A stretch of 5,808 nucleotides of DNA, from NCBI GenBank assembly GCA_028293095.1, contig JAQGPK010000179.1, positions 1 to 5,808 on the forward strand. The letters run 5' to 3'. Positions 4,764-5,808 of this stretch are shown in pieces. Each line of letters begins with the position of its first letter. The stretch's first letter is position 1. Source of the DNA: Chlamydiia bacterium. GTDB taxonomy: Bacteria > Chlamydiota > Chlamydiia > Chlamydiales > FEN-1388. Both the position numbers and the translations under genes were made by a program. A model generated the notes under the pieces. That model was not told where the DNA came from, made no database searches, and worked only from the letters and a program-made list of their open reading frames with translations.

Positions 4764-5808
4764 ATGGAACGAAACAACCTTTTTTACCGTTTGGTATTCT
4801 TCTTTATTTCTTGTCTTGTGACAACGATGTATGAATTTTCAATTACCTCTACGGATCCGATTAATACATTCTTAATTGGTTTTTCAAAAGGCGCTTTGAT
4901 CTTTGCTCTCATCTCACTTGCAGAACTTGCCTTTAAAAATAGTACCCTCCGTGCGTTTAACACAACGCTTGTTGGGATTGCTATCGGAACCCTGATGGGA
5001 TATGTTGCGATCAATTGCGTTCACACACTGTTTACACTCCTCGGCACTCAACTTAAAGGTGAGGCCAATAACTTCCTCACACTCACTACCTACCTTGCCT
5101 CACTCTATTTAGGACTTACAACTACTTATGCATCCGCTGAAGTGTGGTGGCTGAGCATTCCTTTCGTTCAACTCTCCCCTGCAGGACAAGCTAAAAAAAG
5201 AGAGATTCTTCTCGATATTTCAGCTATTGAAGATATTAGACTGACAGATCTTGCAAGACTTGGCATTTTAGACCATCAGCTTGTTATTCCAACCTTTGTT
5301 GTGAAAGAAGTTCAAAAAGGTATGGAAGCACAAGATGAAGCGACCAAAACACGTTACAGAAAGTGCTTTGAACAGATCAAGCGCCTTGAAAATATGCAGA
5401 CACTTGGGCTTCAGCAAAAAGAGTTTCATATATCGGAACTTGATGATCTCCCTACAAAGCTTTTACGCACTGCAAAACTCGTGCAAGCCCATATCCTCAC
5501 ATCAGAGCAAAACTCAATGAAAATTGCTGAAGAAGAGGGCGTTACTATTATTAGCATTGAAGGAATTGCAAACGCTATTAAGCCTTCAGCTCAGCGCGGC
5601 GAGATCCTCTCTATTAAAATCCAAAGGCCAGGAAAAGAGCCGAAACAGGGCGTTGGCTATTTAGAAGATGGCACTATGGTTGTTGTCAATGGCGGCGGAG
5701 AGTTCCTAGGCGAAACAATTAAGACGCAAGTCCTCTCTCAAAAATATTCAAGTTCAGGAAAAATTATTTTCTGTAATGCCATTCCGCACGATGAGAAAGG
5801 TACTCCAC
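4764..5808 (+). CDS. Membrane-anchored PIN/TRAM-domain protein, YacL-like, C-terminus cut
   Basis: 348 residues are visible before the window edge, with no stop. The ATG at 4764 has AGGA (4753-4756) 7 bases upstream. Four hydrophobic segments at about 10-25, 33-57, 66-93 and 104-125 resemble the N-terminal membrane region of Bacillus YacL (about 366 residues). A PIN-like domain follows: LLDISAIEDIRLTDL (149-163), LVIPTFVVKEVQ (173-184), KLLRTAK (232-238), HILTSEQNS (243-251) and GVTIISIEGIANAIKP (259-274). A C-terminal TRAM-like domain starts at about 279, with QGVGYLEDGTMVVVNGG (295-311), GETIKTQVLS (316-325) and SSGKIIF (330-336). PIN domains are usually Mg-dependent RNases, and TRAM binds RNA. 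Asp151, Asp157 and Glu182 are kept, but two later acidic positions look replaced by Pro230 and Glu248, so nuclease activity is uncertain. By comparison with YacL, little should be missing. Confidence 0.88.
   Translation, partial: MERNNLFYRLVFFFISCLVTTMYEFSITSTDPINTFLIGFSKGALIFALISLAELAFKNSTLRAFNTTLVGIAIGTLMGYVAINCVHTLFTLLGTQLKGEANNFLTLTTYLASLYLGLTTTYASAEVWWLSIPFVQLSPAGQAKKREILLDISAIEDIRLTDLARLGILDHQLVIPTFVVKEVQKGMEAQDEATKTRYRKCFEQIKRLENMQTLGLQQKEFHISELDDLPTKLLRTAKLVQAHILTSEQNSMKIAEEEGVTIISIEGIANAIKPSAQRGEILSIKIQRPGKEPKQGVGYLEDGTMVVVNGGGEFLGETIKTQVLSQKYSSSGKIIFCNAIPHDEKGTP

Noticed and set aside
4784..5014. A 76-codon minus-strand open frame within the PIN/TRAM gene
   Set aside because: It is antisense to the transmembrane segments of a clear YacL-like protein.

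Overview
The window looks like chromosomal DNA from a member of the Chlamydiae, probably a chlamydia-related ('environmental') lineage rather than Chlamydia itself. The gene order smpB / dnaN / recF, with smpB diverging from a dnaN-recF pair, is the arrangement I know from Chlamydia. It sits next to two SycD/LcrH-type type III secretion chaperone genes. Base composition is moderately A+T-rich, with very A+T-rich spacers. The assignment is an inference from gene content; there is no rRNA or other direct taxonomic marker.

Left part (1-1713, all minus strand): a three-gene operon reads leftward. It starts with a 78-residue protein of unknown function (1477-1713). Next comes an acidic SycD/LcrH-like TPR chaperone (960-1475, start one base after the previous stop), then a second SycD/LcrH-like chaperone with a strongly basic Lys/His-rich N-terminal tail (353-934). 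A 211-base A+T-rich spacer follows, with a candidate promoter. Then comes the N-terminal end of another minus-strand gene (1-141, cut by the window edge) that has a clear ribosome binding site. These genes look like a type III secretion module in which the chaperones may serve translocators or effectors; the unidentified neighbours are candidate clients.

Middle (1714-4183): a 184-base A+T-rich spacer, then recF (1898-2977) and dnaN (2967-4097), transcribed leftward with dnaN first and an 11-base overlap. They encode a RecFOR-pathway ATPase and the DNA polymerase III sliding clamp. Two perfect inverted repeats lie in the first part of the recF coding sequence; the larger has 11-bp arms and spans the Walker A codons. 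An 86-base divergent intergenic region separates dnaN from smpB.

Right part (4184-5808, plus strand): smpB, the tmRNA partner for ribosome rescue. After a spacer with a good promoter candidate comes a membrane-anchored PIN/TRAM protein resembling Bacillus YacL, truncated at the window end and with two of its expected PIN acidic residues apparently substituted.

The core genes are ordinary. The least explained parts are the acidic/basic chaperone pair with its small leader gene, the unidentified partial gene at the left edge, the inverted repeats in recF and the altered PIN active site. I saw no mobile elements, CRISPR arrays, tRNAs or rRNAs.
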